From contig NZ_CP088923.1 in assembly GCF_021545845.1 (NCBI RefSeq), forward strand, positions 1,860,001 through 1,924,000: a DNA stretch of 64,000 bases, given 5' to 3'. This stretch comes from Rhodanobacter thiooxydans. GTDB lineage: Bacteria; Pseudomonadota; Gammaproteobacteria; Xanthomonadales; Rhodanobacteraceae. Shown here in pieces: positions 38,963-48,303 of this stretch. A program made the position numbers and the translations under genes. Position 1 is the first letter of the stretch. The number at the start of each line of letters is the position of its first letter. The notes below the pieces were generated by a model. That model was not told where the DNA came from. It saw only the letters and a list, made by a program, of their open reading frames with translations, and did no database searches.

Positions 38963-39136
38963 GTGCGTTCCCCGAAGGGAAGCCGAGAGGCGGCTTCTTG
39001 ACCAGTTGCCTGCTCCCGCGCGCAGGGCCAAGAGGGTTGGGCTTGGCAAGGCAAGCGCGCGCGACCGGGCAGGGCGCCCGATTCGCGACGCGCTCCCCCG
39101 CGGAAGCGGTCACCCGCACCGGACGTTCGGCCCGGT

Positions 39137-39320
39137 GTGTCGGCAGGTCTTCGGACTTTGCGGACGCGGGCCTTGGCCCACCTACTGTGCCTCGCTTCCC
39201 GGGTGCTGTGCGCCCAGTGCTTGTAAGGCAGTTCGTTTCCGCTTACCGCTGCGGGGCAGCTCCGGATTCACACCGGATTCCCTTTTCAACCCGGCTGCCG
39301 CAAGCGGCCGAGGTACCGAC
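39137..39320 (-). promoter_or_regulatory. Cobalamin (B12) riboswitch upstream of nrdA
   Basis: Read on the minus strand the region shows the conserved cobalamin-riboswitch blocks in order: GGTACC, AAAAGGGAATCCGGTG, GAATCCGGAGCTGCCCC, GCAGCGGTAAG, CACTGGG, CCGGGAAG and the closing GACCTGCCGACAC. It begins about where transcription from the adjacent promoter should start. The next minus-strand gene is nrdA, about 360 bases downstream, so adenosylcobalamin is predicted to repress nrdAB. Confidence 0.9.
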
Positions 39321-39326
39321 GAGCAC

Positions 39327-39355
39327 AACATATTGGGTCTTGTGGCGTGCGTCAA
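39327..39355 (-). promoter_or_regulatory. Promoter of the riboswitch-nrdAB transcript
   Basis: On the minus strand TTGACG (39355-39350) and TATGTT (39332-39327) are separated by 17 bases, a near-consensus sigma-70 promoter. Predicted start of the RNA is about 39320, immediately before the riboswitch core. Confidence 0.75.
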
Positions 39356-39453
39356 TACCAGAGATGGTCCTTGCGTCACGATGTCGGCGCCATGACGACC
39401 GCCGGCATCCGGGGCTTGCCGCAGCGCATCATGGCAGCTATGCTGTGCGCTAT

Positions 39454-39473
39454 TGTATTAACGCATTAGTACA
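39454..39473. promoter_or_regulatory. trp-operator-like palindrome at the head of the his operon
   Basis: TGTATTAACGCATTAGTACA is a 20-base inverted repeat with 8 of 10 matching half-site positions. It resembles TrpR operators (core ACTAGTTAACTAGT). It ends two bases before the ATG of a TrpR-superfamily gene, so it is a likely autoregulatory site. The TATTAA within it may be the -10 element. Confidence 0.6.
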
Positions 39474-39475
39474 TC

Positions 39476-39808
39476 ATGAAACGTAGATCACCTGACGCAA
39501 CTGCCGTGAATGCCGCCGCGCAAAGCCTGTACGAGGCGCTGCTGTCGCTGAAGAACGCGGAGGAAATGGCCGCCTTTCTCGGCGATCTGTGCACGCCGGC
39601 CGAGCTGGAGGTGATGGTGGATCGCTGGCGCGTGGTGCCGCTGTTGCTGGACGGCTTGCCGTATCGGGAGATCCACGAGCGCACCGCGGTCAGCATCACC
39701 ACCATCGGGCGGGTGGCGCGCTATCTCAACCAGGGCAACGGCGGCTACCTGGCCGCAGCAGCCCGCGCGGCGCGGCGGCAGGCGCAGGCCGCGAGGAAGA
39801 AGGCATGA
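39476..39808 (+). CDS. YerC/YecD-type TrpR-superfamily DNA-binding protein
   Basis: About 110 residues. The TrpR/YerC helix-turn-helix is visible in FLGDLCTPAELEVMVDRWRVVPLLLDGLPYREIHERTAVSITTIGRVARYL. It lacks the ligand features that I could assign to true tryptophan repressors. It is the first gene of the histidine operon and overlaps hisG by ATGA. No clear ribosome binding site precedes the ATG, consistent with a very short leader. It probably regulates the his operon; ligand unknown. Confidence 0.85.
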   Translation: MKRRSPDATAVNAAAQSLYEALLSLKNAEEMAAFLGDLCTPAELEVMVDRWRVVPLLLDGLPYREIHERTAVSITTIGRVARYLNQGNGGYLAAAARAARRQAQAARKKA

Positions 39809-40698
39809 AGCCGCGCGACCGCCTGCGCATCGCGATGCAGAAGTCCGGCCGGCTCACCGAGCCGGCGCTGGAGCTGCTGGCCCGCTGCGGACTCACCTTC
39901 CGGCAAAGTCGCGACAAGCTGTTCTGCTTCGGCGAGGGCGAGCCGGTCGATCTGCTGCTGGTGCGCGACGACGACATCCCCGGCCTGATCGCGCAGGGCG
40001 TGTGCGACCTGGGCATCGTCGGGCGCAATGTGCTGAACGAATTCCAGCTCACCGCGGGGCGCGAGGCCGAGCCGCTGAGTGAACTGCGTCCGCTCGGATT
40101 CGGCCGTTGCCGGCTGTCGATCGCGGTGCCGCAGGAGCTGGACTACCACGGGCCCGGGCAACTGGAAGGCCGGCGTATCGCCACCTCGTATCCGGGCCTG
40201 CTGGGCGAATGGCTGCGCACGCAAGGGATCGCTGCCGGCGTGGTGACCCTGGCTGGTTCGGTCGAGATTGCGCCGAAGCTGGGCACCGCCGATGCGATCT
40301 GCGACCTGGTGCAGAGCGGTGGCACGCTGGTGGCGAACCAGTTGCGCGAGGCCGACGTGCTGCTGCACAGCGAAGCCGTGCTGGCCGGGCCGCAGGCGCT
40401 GCCGGTGGACGAGCGCGGCGACCTGCTGGAACTGCTGCTGAAGCGGCTGGACGGGGTGATCCAAGTGCGCGAGTCGCGCCTGCTGCTGCTGCAGACCTCG
40501 CGTCACACGCTGGAAGCCGTCACCCGCCTGCTGCCGGGCGGTCCGCAGCCGACCCTGTTGCCGGTAGCCGGCCAGCCAGATCAATTGATGCTGCAGGCGC
40601 TGTGTGCCGGCGAAGTGAGCTGGCGGCAACTGGAAGAGATCAAGAAGGCTGGGGCACGCGAGATGTTCGTGCTGCCGGTGGAGAAAATGTTGGCATGA
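39805..40698 (+). CDS. hisG: ATP phosphoribosyltransferase (long form)
   Basis: First committed step of histidine synthesis. About 297 residues, the long HisG with a C-terminal ACT-like regulatory domain (residues ~225-297), so direct histidine feedback without HisZ is expected. The PRPP-binding region is around the segment ending [16 protein letters not shown]. It is coupled to the upstream regulator by ATGA. Confidence 0.94.
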   Translation: MKPRDRLRIAMQKSGRLTEPALELLARCGLTFRQSRDKLFCFGEGEPVDLLLVRDDDIPGLIAQGVCDLGIVGRNVLNEFQLTAGREAEPLSELRPLGFGRCRLSIAVPQELDYHGPGQLEGRRIATSYPGLLGEWLRTQGIAAGVVTLAGSVEIAPKLGTADAICDLVQSGGTLVANQLREADVLLHSEAVLAGPQALPVDERGDLLELLLKRLDGVIQVRESRLLLLQTSRHTLEAVTRLLPGGPQPTLLPVAGQPDQLMLQALCAGEVSWRQLEEIKKAGAREMFVLPVEKMLA

Positions 40699-40726
40699 AG
40701 CAGATTGGCATGAAGAGCAGGCTCAC

Positions 40727-42025
40727 ATGAAACGTCTGGACTGGAACGCCCTGGATGAAACGGCGCGCCGCGAGGCGCTGGCGCGCCCCGCGCAGTCGCG
40801 GGTCGACGAACTGCGCCGCGGCGTCGAGCAGATCATCGCCACCGTGCGCGAAGGCGGCGACACGGCGCTGCGCGAACTGAGCGCGAAGTACGACCGCTGC
40901 GAACTGCAGGCGATCGCGGTGGATGAGACCGAATTCGCCGCGGCCGAGGCTTCTCTCGATCCGGCCCTGAAAGCCGCGATCCGCGAAGCGGCAGCGCGCA
41001 TCGAGGCGTTCCATCGCGCGGCGGCGCTGCAGCCGGTGGCGGTGGATACCGCACCCGGCGTGCGGGTGGAGCGCATGCTGCGGCCGATCGGCCGGGTCGG
41101 CCTGTACGTGCCGGCTGGCAGCGCGCCGTTGCCGTCGACCGCCCTGATGCTGGGCGTGCCGGCGCACATCGCCGGTTGCCGCGAGGTGGTGCTGTGCTCG
41201 CCGGCGCGCGCGGACGGCCGCTGCGACGAGGCGGTGCTGTACGCCGCGCGCCTCACCGGCGTGCACAAGGTATTCAAGCTGGGCGGCGCGCAGGCGATCG
41301 CCGCGATGGCCTATGGCACGGAATCGGTGCCGAAGTGCGACAAGCTGTTCGGCCCCGGCAATGCCTGGGTCACCGAAGCGAAATTGCAGGTGTCGTCCGA
41401 CCCGGACGGCGCCGCGATCGACATGCCGGCCGGCCCGTCCGAAGTGCTGGTGATCGCCGATGCCGGGGCGAATCCGGTCTTCGTCGCCGCCGACCTGCTG
41501 TCGCAGGCCGAGCACGGGCCGGATTCGCAGGTGATCCTGCTGAGTCCGTCGGCTGCGCTGCTCGATCGGGTGGCTGCCGAAGTCGAGCGGCAATGCGCCG
41601 AACTACCGCGCGCAGCGATCGCCGCGCAGGCGCTGGCGCAGAGTCGGCTGATCGCGGTCGACTCGCTGGCGCAGGCAGTGGAGGTGAGCAACCGCTACGC
41701 CCCCGAGCATCTGATTTTGCAGGTGGCCGCGCCGCGTGCGCTGCTCGACGGCGTCGAGAGCGCCGGCTCGATTTTCCTCGGCCAGTGGGCGCCCGAATCG
41801 GTGGGCGACTACTGCAGCGGCAGCAACCACGTGCTGCCAACCTATGGCTACGCGCGCAGCTACAGCGGCGTGTCGGTAGCGAGCTACCAGAAGCAGATCA
41901 GCGTGCAGGAAGTCAGCGCGGACGGCTTGCGCAACATCGGCCCGTGCACCGCCACGCTGGCGGCGGCGGAGCAACTGGAAGCGCACCGCCGCGCGGTGAC
42001 GCTGCGCCTGGAGGCTTTGGCATGA
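40727..42025 (+). CDS. hisD: Histidinol dehydrogenase
   Basis: Last two steps of histidine synthesis (histidinol to histidine, zinc and NAD dependent). About 432 residues. Family signatures include [47 protein letters not shown] and [13 protein letters not shown], with the zinc-binding Gln/His in the last. The TGA overlaps the hisC start. Confidence 0.96.
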   Translation: MKRLDWNALDETARREALARPAQSRVDELRRGVEQIIATVREGGDTALRELSAKYDRCELQAIAVDETEFAAAEASLDPALKAAIREAAARIEAFHRAAALQPVAVDTAPGVRVERMLRPIGRVGLYVPAGSAPLPSTALMLGVPAHIAGCREVVLCSPARADGRCDEAVLYAARLTGVHKVFKLGGAQAIAAMAYGTESVPKCDKLFGPGNAWVTEAKLQVSSDPDGAAIDMPAGPSEVLVIADAGANPVFVAADLLSQAEHGPDSQVILLSPSAALLDRVAAEVERQCAELPRAAIAAQALAQSRLIAVDSLAQAVEVSNRYAPEHLILQVAAPRALLDGVESAGSIFLGQWAPESVGDYCSGSNHVLPTYGYARSYSGVSVASYQKQISVQEVSADGLRNIGPCTATLAAAEQLEAHRRAVTLRLEALA

Positions 42026-43098
42026 GCGTGCTCGATCTGGCGCGGCCGGAGATCCGCGCGATGCAGCCGTACTCCTCGGCGCGGATGGAGGCCAGCGGCG
42101 GCGAGGTGTTCCTCAACGCGAACGAGTCGGCGTGGGCGCCGGTGGGCGACGACGGCCTTGGCTGCAACCGCTATCCCGAGCCGCAGCCCGCCACCCTGAT
42201 CGACGCGCTGGCGGCCCTCTACGGCGTGCAGCGCGAACAGTTGCTGGTCGGTCGCGGCAGCGACGAGGCGATCGACCTGCTGGTGCGCGCGTTCTGTCGC
42301 GCCGGCCGCGACGCGATCCTGATCCAGCCGCCCACGTTCGGCATGTATGCGGTGTGCGCGCGGGTGCAGGACGCGGGCATCGTCGAGGTGCCGTTGACGG
42401 CGGACGCCACGCTGGACGCGGATGCGGTGCTGGCCGCGTTGACCCCGGCAGTGAAACTGGTCTTCATCTGCACGCCGAACAATCCCACCGGCCAGCCGGT
42501 GCCGCGCACCGACCTGGAGCGGCTGGCGCGCGCGCTGGCCGGCCGCGCGCTGCTGGTGGTGGACGAGGCCTATGTGGAGTTCGCCGACGAAGGCAGCGTG
42601 GCCGACCTGATCGACCGCTACGACAACCTCGCCGTGCTACGCACCTTGTCCAAGGCCTGGGCGCTGGCCGGCGTGCGCATCGGCAGCCTGCTGGCGAACG
42701 CCGACGTGATCGCCCTGCTGCGCCGGATCATGGCGCCGTACCCGCTGCCGCTGCCGAGCGTGGACGCGGCGCTGCTGGCGCTGTCCGGCTGGGGGCAGGC
42801 GAACGCGCGCGAACACCTCGCCGTCGTGCGCGCGGAGCGCGCACGGATGCGCGAGGCGTTGCGCCGGTTGCCCGGCGTGCGCGACGTGCTGCCGTCGCAG
42901 GCGAACTTCCTCGCCGTGCGCTTCGACGATGCCGGCGCGGCCTACCGGCGCCTGCTCGCCGCCGGCATCGTGGTGCGCGACGTGCGCCGCTACCCCAACC
43001 TCGGCGACGCGCTGCGCATCACCATCGGCACGCCGGCGGAGAATGATCGGGTATTGGCTGTATTGGATGGCTGGGATGCTGCCGAGGGATCGGCATGA
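42022..43098 (+). CDS. hisC: Histidinol-phosphate aminotransferase
   Basis: PLP enzyme of fold type I. About 358 residues. NANESAWAP is at the N-terminus, [11 protein letters not shown] and the Asp/Tyr pair DEAYVEF are mid-protein. The Schiff-base Lys is in [16 protein letters not shown]. It overlaps hisD and hisB by ATGA at both ends. Confidence 0.95.
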   Translation: MSVLDLARPEIRAMQPYSSARMEASGGEVFLNANESAWAPVGDDGLGCNRYPEPQPATLIDALAALYGVQREQLLVGRGSDEAIDLLVRAFCRAGRDAILIQPPTFGMYAVCARVQDAGIVEVPLTADATLDADAVLAALTPAVKLVFICTPNNPTGQPVPRTDLERLARALAGRALLVVDEAYVEFADEGSVADLIDRYDNLAVLRTLSKAWALAGVRIGSLLANADVIALLRRIMAPYPLPLPSVDAALLALSGWGQANAREHLAVVRAERARMREALRRLPGVRDVLPSQANFLAVRFDDAGAAYRRLLAAGIVVRDVRRYPNLGDALRITIGTPAENDRVLAVLDGWDAAEGSA

Positions 43099-44162
43099 CT
43101 ACCCGCAAGATTCTTTTTGTCGATCGCGACGGTTGCCTGATCGAGGAGCCGGCCGACGAGCAGATCGACAGCTACGAGAAGCTAGCCCTGTTGCCTGGCG
43201 TGATCGCCGCGTTGCAGCGCTTCGTCGCCGCCGGCTACGAGCTGGTGATGGTGAGCAACCAGGACGGCCTGGGCACCGACAGTTTCCCGGAGCCGCATTT
43301 CACCGGGCCGCACGAACTGCTGCTGCGCATCCTCGCCTCGCAGGGCATCCGCTTCCGTGAGGTGCTGATCGACCGCAGTTTCCCGCACGAGGGCCTCGAT
43401 ACGCGCAAGCCCGGCGTCGGCATGCTGCGGCACTACCTCGCCGATGACGGCTGGAGCCGGGCGGTGTCGGCGATGGTGGGCGATCGCGAAACCGACCTGC
43501 AGTTCGCCGCGAATCTCGGCGTGCGCGGTTTCCGTGTGGGCCCGCTCGGCACGAGCTGGGATGCATTGGCGCATCAGCTGCTGGATGCGCCGCGCACCGC
43601 CACGGTGGTGCGCAACACGAAGGAAACCCGCATCACGGTCAGCGTCGACCTGGATCGGGTGGCCGAGCCGCAGGCGCATACCGGCCTGGGTTTCTTCGAC
43701 CACATGCTGGAGCAGATCGGCAAGCATGGCGGTTTCGCGCTGGAACTGGCCTGCGACGGCGACACCCACATCGACGAACACCACACCATCGAGGACTGCG
43801 CGCTGGCGCTGGGCCAGGCGCTGAAGCAGGCGCTCGGCGACAAGCGCGGCATCGGCCGCTACGGTTTCACCCTGCCGATGGACGAGGCGCAGGCCAGTGC
43901 TGCGCTGGACCTTTCCGGCCGGCCCTACTTCGTGTTCGAAGGCAGCTTCCCGCGCGAACGGGTGGGCGAGGTGCCGACCGAACTGGTGCCGCATTTCTTC
44001 CGCTCGCTGTGCGAGACGCTGGGCGCGAACCTGCACCTGAGCGTGCGCGGCGACAACGCGCACCACATGGTCGAGGCCTGCTTCAAGGCGGTGGCGCGTA
44101 CGCTGTGCCAGGCGATCGCACGCTCCGGCAGCGAACTGCCCAGCACCAAGGGCGCGCTGTGA
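43095..44162 (+). CDS. hisB: Bifunctional histidinol-phosphatase / IGP dehydratase
   Basis: About 355 residues. The N-terminal HAD phosphatase has the nucleophile motif [12 protein letters not shown] and [17 protein letters not shown]. From about residue 170 the imidazoleglycerol-phosphate dehydratase domain has the manganese-binding histidine motifs [31 protein letters not shown] and [13 protein letters not shown]. The fused form is typical of enterobacteria and xanthomonads. Its last base is the first base of hisH. Confidence 0.96.
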   Translation: MTTRKILFVDRDGCLIEEPADEQIDSYEKLALLPGVIAALQRFVAAGYELVMVSNQDGLGTDSFPEPHFTGPHELLLRILASQGIRFREVLIDRSFPHEGLDTRKPGVGMLRHYLADDGWSRAVSAMVGDRETDLQFAANLGVRGFRVGPLGTSWDALAHQLLDAPRTATVVRNTKETRITVSVDLDRVAEPQAHTGLGFFDHMLEQIGKHGGFALELACDGDTHIDEHHTIEDCALALGQALKQALGDKRGIGRYGFTLPMDEAQASAALDLSGRPYFVFEGSFPRERVGEVPTELVPHFFRSLCETLGANLHLSVRGDNAHHMVEACFKAVARTLCQAIARSGSELPSTKGAL

Positions 44163-44752
44163 TGAACGTGGTGCTGGTCGACGCAGGTGGCACCAACATC
44201 GGCTCGGTGCGCTACGCGCTGCAGCGGCTGGGCGTGGACGCTGCGCTGACCTCGGACGCAGCGGCGATCCGTGGTGCCGACAAGGTGATCCTGCCCGGCG
44301 TGGGCGCCGCCGGTCCCGGCATGGCGCGGCTGCGCGAGCTGGGTTTGGTCAACGTGCTGCGCTCGCTGGAACAGCCCGTGCTCGGCGTGTGCCTCGGCAT
44401 GCAGCTGTTGTGCGCGCATTCGGAAGAGGGCGGCACGGAGTGCCTCGGACTGATCCCGGCGCCGGTGCGCCGTTTCACCGATGCGCCCGGCCTGCGCGTG
44501 CCGCACATGGGCTGGAATGGCTTGTCGATCCAGCGGGAACATCCGCTGCTGGCCGGGCTCGACGACGGCGAACAGGCCTACTTCGTGCACAGTTACGCTG
44601 TACCGACCGGCGACTGGACACTGGCCGACTGCGATTACGGCGACTCGTTCTCGGCGGTGATCGCGCGCGGCAATTTCTACGGCATGCAGTTCCACCCCGA
44701 GCGTTCCGCCGCCGTCGGCGCGAAGCTTCTCAAGAACTTCCTCGAACTATGA
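44162..44752 (+). CDS. hisH: Imidazole glycerol phosphate synthase glutaminase subunit
   Basis: Supplies ammonia to HisF. About 196 residues, class I glutamine amidotransferase. The nucleophile Cys77 is in GVCLGMQLL, and the His/Glu pair is in MQFHPERS. The start ATG shares one base with the hisB stop. A family C inverted repeat separates it from hisA. Confidence 0.95.
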   Translation: MNVVLVDAGGTNIGSVRYALQRLGVDAALTSDAAAIRGADKVILPGVGAAGPGMARLRELGLVNVLRSLEQPVLGVCLGMQLLCAHSEEGGTECLGLIPAPVRRFTDAPGLRVPHMGWNGLSIQREHPLLAGLDDGEQAYFVHSYAVPTGDWTLADCDYGDSFSAVIARGNFYGMQFHPERSAAVGAKLLKNFLEL

Positions 44753-44787
44753 GTATGAGTGCCACCGGCCGAAAACCTGCTTGTTTG

Positions 44788-44867
44788 CCGTCATTCCCGC
44801 GAAAGCGGGAATCCAGGTTGCTATTGCGCAAGATCGATAGGGATTCCCGCTTTCGCGGGAATGACGG
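44788..44867. repeat. Family C inverted repeat between hisH and hisA
   Basis: CCGTCATTCCCGCGAAAGCG at the left and its inverted counterpart CGCTTTCGCGGGAATGACGG at the right give a long stem. Relatives are at 46561-46592 and 59266-59343. It lies inside the his operon and could shape mRNA stability or partial termination. Confidence 0.8.
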
Positions 44868-44894
44868 CATGGGAAGTTTCTTCGAGGTTTCCTG

Positions 44895-45626
44895 GTGACA
44901 TATTTCGAGGTAATCCCCGCGATCGACCTGCGTGGCGGCCAGGTGGTGCGCCTGAAGCAGGGCGACTACGCGCAGCAGACCACCTATGCGGCCGATCCGC
45001 GCGCACTGGCGCGCCGCTATGCCGAGGCCGGCGCGCGCTGGCTGCACCTGGTCGACCTGGACGGTGCGCGCTCGGGCAGCCTGGCCAACCTCGCGGTGAT
45101 CCAGGCCATCGCCGCCGATGGCATGCAGATCCAGGCCGGCGGCGGCGTACGCGGGGAAGACGACTTGCGCCGGCTGTTCGACGCCGGCGTGCAGCGCGTG
45201 GTGCTGGGCAGCGTGGCGATCCGCGAACCCGAACCCGTGGCTGGCTGGCTGGGCAGTTACGGTGCCGACAGGCTGACTCTCGCACTCGATACGCGCCGCC
45301 TCGATGGTCGCTGGAGCCTGCCCAGCGCAGGCTGGACCGAAGTCGAAGCGCGCACGCTGGATGAGCTGGCGCCGTGGTACGCCGCGCGCGGCGCGCGCCA
45401 CCTGCTGTGCACCGACATCGACCGCGACGGCATGCTGGCCGGCTTCAACCTCGATCTCTACCGCCATCTTGCCGCCACGGTGCCGTTGCTGGCCGTGCAG
45501 GCCTCCGGCGGCGTGCGCTCGCTGGACGACATCCGCGCCGCGCGCGAAGCCGGCGCGCGCGGCGTGATCCTGGGTCGCGCGCTGCTGGAAGGTCGCTTCA
45601 CCGTGGCGGAGGCGCTGGCAGTATGA
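44895..45626 (+). CDS. hisA: ProFAR isomerase
   Basis: Amadori rearrangement in histidine synthesis. About 243 residues, (beta/alpha)8 barrel. Asp11 is in [20 protein letters not shown] and a second Asp is in [14 protein letters not shown]. It begins with GTG. The phosphate-binding glycines [10 protein letters not shown] and [11 protein letters not shown] are present. Confidence 0.94.
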   Translation: MTYFEVIPAIDLRGGQVVRLKQGDYAQQTTYAADPRALARRYAEAGARWLHLVDLDGARSGSLANLAVIQAIAADGMQIQAGGGVRGEDDLRRLFDAGVQRVVLGSVAIREPEPVAGWLGSYGADRLTLALDTRRLDGRWSLPSAGWTEVEARTLDELAPWYAARGARHLLCTDIDRDGMLAGFNLDLYRHLAATVPLLAVQASGGVRSLDDIRAAREAGARGVILGRALLEGRFTVAEALAV

Positions 45627-45650
45627 AGTTGACGACGACCTTGCGGGCTT

Positions 45651-45765
45651 TTCTCCTCCCCCTGCACGCAGGGGGAGGCTGGGAGGGGGTTGGGCTTTTG
45701 TGCGCGCAGCGAAGAACACCCCTCCCAAACCCTCCCCTGCTCGCAGGGAAGGGTTTGGATGCGGC
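45651..45765. repeat. CCTCCCC-type inverted repeat between hisA and hisF
   Basis: CTCCCCCTGCACGCAGGGGGAG is itself a hairpin; further along CCCTCCCCTGCTCGCAGGGAAGGG forms a second, and the two halves are mutually complementary (GGGAGGGGGTTGGG against CCCCTCCCAAACCC). This is a REP-like structure distinct from families A-C. Confidence 0.7.
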
Positions 45766-45783
45766 GACGGCTGGAGTTGCACG

Positions 45784-46560
45784 ATGCTGAGCCGCCGCAT
45801 CATTCCCTGCCTCGACGTGCGCGAGGGCCAGGTGGTCAAGGGCGTACGCTTCCGCGACCACGTGGTGATGGGCGAAATCGTCGATCTCGCGCTGCGCTAC
45901 CGCGACGAAGGCGCCGACGAGCTTGTGTTCTACGACATCACGGCCAGTCCCGAAGGGCGCAGCGTGGATCGCGGCTGGGTCGAGAAGGTCGCGCGGGTGA
46001 TCGACATTCCGTTCTGCGTGGCCGGCGGCATCCGTTCGGTGGACGAGGCGCGCGAGGTGCTGCACGCGGGCGCCGACAAGATTTCGGTGAACTCGCCGGC
46101 GCTGGAACGTCCCGGATTGATCGACGAACTGGCTGCCGCGTTCGGCGTGCAGTGCGTGGTGGTCGGCATCGACTCGCTGCGCGACGCCGACGGCGAGTGG
46201 CGCGTGCGCCAGTACACCGGCGACCCTGCGAAGACCCAGGCGCTGCCGCGCCGCACGCTGGACTGGATGGTCGAGGCGCAGCAGCGCGGCGCTGGCGAGA
46301 TCGTGTTGAACTGCATGGGCAGCGACGGCGTGCGCCGGGGGTACGATCTGGAGCAGCTTTTCGCGGCCCGCGCGCTCTGTCGCGTGCCGCTGGTCGCCTC
46401 CGGCGGCGCCGGCGAGCCGGAACACTTCCGCGATGCCTTCGACGAGGCCGACGTGGACGGTGCGCTGGCGGCCAGCGTGTTCCACTCGGGCGCGATCGCG
46501 ATATCTGCGCTCAAGGAATACCTGCAGTCGCAAGGTGTCGCGGTACGACGTATCCCCTAG
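45784..46560 (+). CDS. hisF: Imidazole glycerol phosphate synthase cyclase subunit
   Basis: Cyclises PRFAR to IGP and AICAR using ammonia from HisH. About 258 residues. The catalytic pair Asp11 ([15 protein letters not shown]) and Asp130 (VVVGIDS) are at canonical positions. ATG 45784 gives the standard [11 protein letters not shown] start; the frame upstream runs through repeat DNA. Confidence 0.96.
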   Translation: MLSRRIIPCLDVREGQVVKGVRFRDHVVMGEIVDLALRYRDEGADELVFYDITASPEGRSVDRGWVEKVARVIDIPFCVAGGIRSVDEAREVLHAGADKISVNSPALERPGLIDELAAAFGVQCVVVGIDSLRDADGEWRVRQYTGDPAKTQALPRRTLDWMVEAQQRGAGEIVLNCMGSDGVRRGYDLEQLFAARALCRVPLVASGGAGEPEHFRDAFDEADVDGALAASVFHSGAIAISALKEYLQSQGVAVRRIP

Positions 46561-46592
46561 CTCGTCATTCCGGCTTTCGCCGGAATGACGAG
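46561..46592. repeat. Family C hairpin between hisF and hisIE
   Basis: CTCGTCATTCCGGC-TTTC-GCCGGAATGACGAG, a perfect 14-bp stem directly after the hisF stop. Confidence 0.75.
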
Positions 46593-46643
46593 AGAGCCAA
46601 ACTTGATCACATGCTTCGACGCGTGTTTGCAGCAGGTATCCCG

Positions 46644-47270
46644 ATGACTGATCCCAATGCCGATTTTTCACGTCTCGACTGGGCCAAGGGCGACGGCCTG
46701 CTGCCGGCGGTCGTGCAGCACTGGCTCAGCGGCGAAGTGCTGATGCTCGGCTACATGAACGCCGAGGCGCTGGCGCAGACGCAAGCCAGCGGCCAGGTCA
46801 CCTTCTACAGCCGCAGCAAGCAACGCCTGTGGACCAAGGGCGAAAGCTCCGGCCACGTGCTCGCGCTGAAGTCGATCCGCACCGATTGCGACGCCGACAC
46901 CCTGCTGATCCAGGCCGCCCCGCACGGGCCGACCTGCCACCTCGGCACCTCCAGCTGCTTCGGCGAAGACCCGCGCCCGCCGCTGGGCTTCCTCGCCGAA
47001 CTCGATGCGCTGGTCGCGCGGCGTCATGCCGAGCGTCCGGAGGGCAGCTACACCACGAAGCTGTTCGACGGCGGCATTCGCCGCATCGCGCAGAAGGTGG
47101 GCGAGGAAGGCGTCGAGACGGCGCTGGCCGCTGTCGCGCAGGGAGATGCAGAATTGCTGGGCGAGGCGGCCGACCTGCTGTTCCATCTCACCGTGGCGCT
47201 GCGCGCGCGCGGACTTGGCCTGGCCGACGTCGCCCGCGTGCTGGCCGAACGACATGCGCGGCGTGGATGA
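46644..47270 (+). CDS. hisI: Bifunctional PRA-CH / PRA-PH
   Basis: Second and third steps of histidine synthesis in one protein (HisIE), about 208 residues. The N-terminal cyclohydrolase has [24 protein letters not shown] and the metal-binding DCDADTLL and CHLGTSSCF. The C-terminal pyrophosphohydrolase has [23 protein letters not shown]. An in-frame ATG at 46611 is an alternative start. The gene is convergent with the C13 peptidase, six bases between stops. Confidence 0.94.
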   Translation: MTDPNADFSRLDWAKGDGLLPAVVQHWLSGEVLMLGYMNAEALAQTQASGQVTFYSRSKQRLWTKGESSGHVLALKSIRTDCDADTLLIQAAPHGPTCHLGTSSCFGEDPRPPLGFLAELDALVARRHAERPEGSYTTKLFDGGIRRIAQKVGEEGVETALAAVAQGDAELLGEAADLLFHLTVALRARGLGLADVARVLAERHARRG

Positions 47271-47276
47271 GCCGGA

Positions 47277-48281
47277 CTAGCGGGGCGTGGCGACGGATGC
47301 GTTGCCGGCCGGCAACGGGCTGAACGGCAACGCCGGTCCCGGCGTGAGCCCCTTGCGCCACAGGGCGAGTTGCTCGGTGATGCCGCTGCCGATGTCGATC
47401 TGCGGTTCCGAGGGGGTGAGCTTGCCCTGCCGCTCCCACTGGCTGATTTCGCCGCTGGCCCGTTTGAACGCATCTGCAAAGTTGTCGGTGCGGTTCAGCG
47501 CATCGACCAGCCAGGCCTTGCCGAAGTAGGTGATGTCGGAATCGCTGCCGCAGCCGAACGAGCTGCGGTCGGCGCGGGCGGCGGTGAGCACCAGGGTGCC
47601 GGGGCCGCGCAGCGGCGGCACGAAACCGCCCGAGTAGCAGGCGTTGACCACCACCACCTTCCACTTGAACGGGTGCATGGCCAGGATGCCGGCCAGGTCG
47701 CTGGCGCCGAGCTGGTCCAGCGGCAGCGGGTCCATGTCGAGCAGGAGGTCGTGGTTCTCGCTGCCGTGGCTGGTGAAGTACAGCAGCAGGATGTCCTGGT
47801 CTGGTTGCATCACCTTGCCCAGGCCTTCGAGCGCGGTTTCCAGGTTGCTCCAGCTGGCCAGCGGCCGGGTGGTCAGGCTGGCCGGGTTGTTCTCCAGCAC
47901 CAGGCTGTGCGCGCTGGCGCCGAAGCGTTGCGCGAACAACCGCGCGGCGTACTCGGCCTCATTGCGGAATACGTCCTCGCCACCGTCGCCGGCGAAGGCG
48001 AGCAGGTACAGGTTCGGCTGGCCAGGTACGCGCGGGCCGAGTTGCGCCAAGGCGTCGCGCATCATCCGCGGCTGCGCATACAGCACCTGTTCCGGGGTGG
48101 GAGCCTGGCTGGGCCAGCGGTCGGCATCGGCGTCGTCACTCGGCGCGGCTTCTGCCGCGGCGCTGCCAGGTGCCGCGGCGACGAAGTGGTCGGCACTGGG
48201 TGCCGTGGACTGGCTTGGCCACCAGGTCGCCAGCAGCACCCCGGCGGCAAACGCGAGCAGGACGGTCAGGATGCTACGCAT
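47277..48281 (-). CDS. Peptidase C13 (legumain/caspase-like) membrane-anchored protein
   Basis: About 334 residues. The N-terminal hydrophobic segment (residues ~4-20) is an anchor or signal. The peptidase C13 domain spans ~85-280, with the catalytic His172 in LLYFTSHGSENH and Cys215 in VVVNACYSGGF. These dyad motifs are those of legumain and GPI-transamidase relatives. The role of bacterial C13 proteins is poorly known. It lies downstream of mtnC in the same orientation but with a 22-base gap, so it may be part of that transcript. Confidence 0.85.
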   Translation of the reverse strand: MRSILTVLLAFAAGVLLATWWPSQSTAPSADHFVAAAPGSAAAEAAPSDDADADRWPSQAPTPEQVLYAQPRMMRDALAQLGPRVPGQPNLYLLAFAGDGGEDVFRNEAEYAARLFAQRFGASAHSLVLENNPASLTTRPLASWSNLETALEGLGKVMQPDQDILLLYFTSHGSENHDLLLDMDPLPLDQLGASDLAGILAMHPFKWKVVVVNACYSGGFVPPLRGPGTLVLTAARADRSSFGCGSDSDITYFGKAWLVDALNRTDNFADAFKRASGEISQWERQGKLTPSEPQIDIGSGITEQLALWRKGLTPGPALPFSPLPAGNASVATPR

Positions 48282-48303
48282 GGCGGGGGCGCGTGCGGCG
48301 GCT

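Noticed and set aside
38524..39054. A 176-codon minus-strand frame in the nrdA leader overlapping nrdA
   Set aside because: It overlaps the nrdA coding sequence in another frame and shows no family features.
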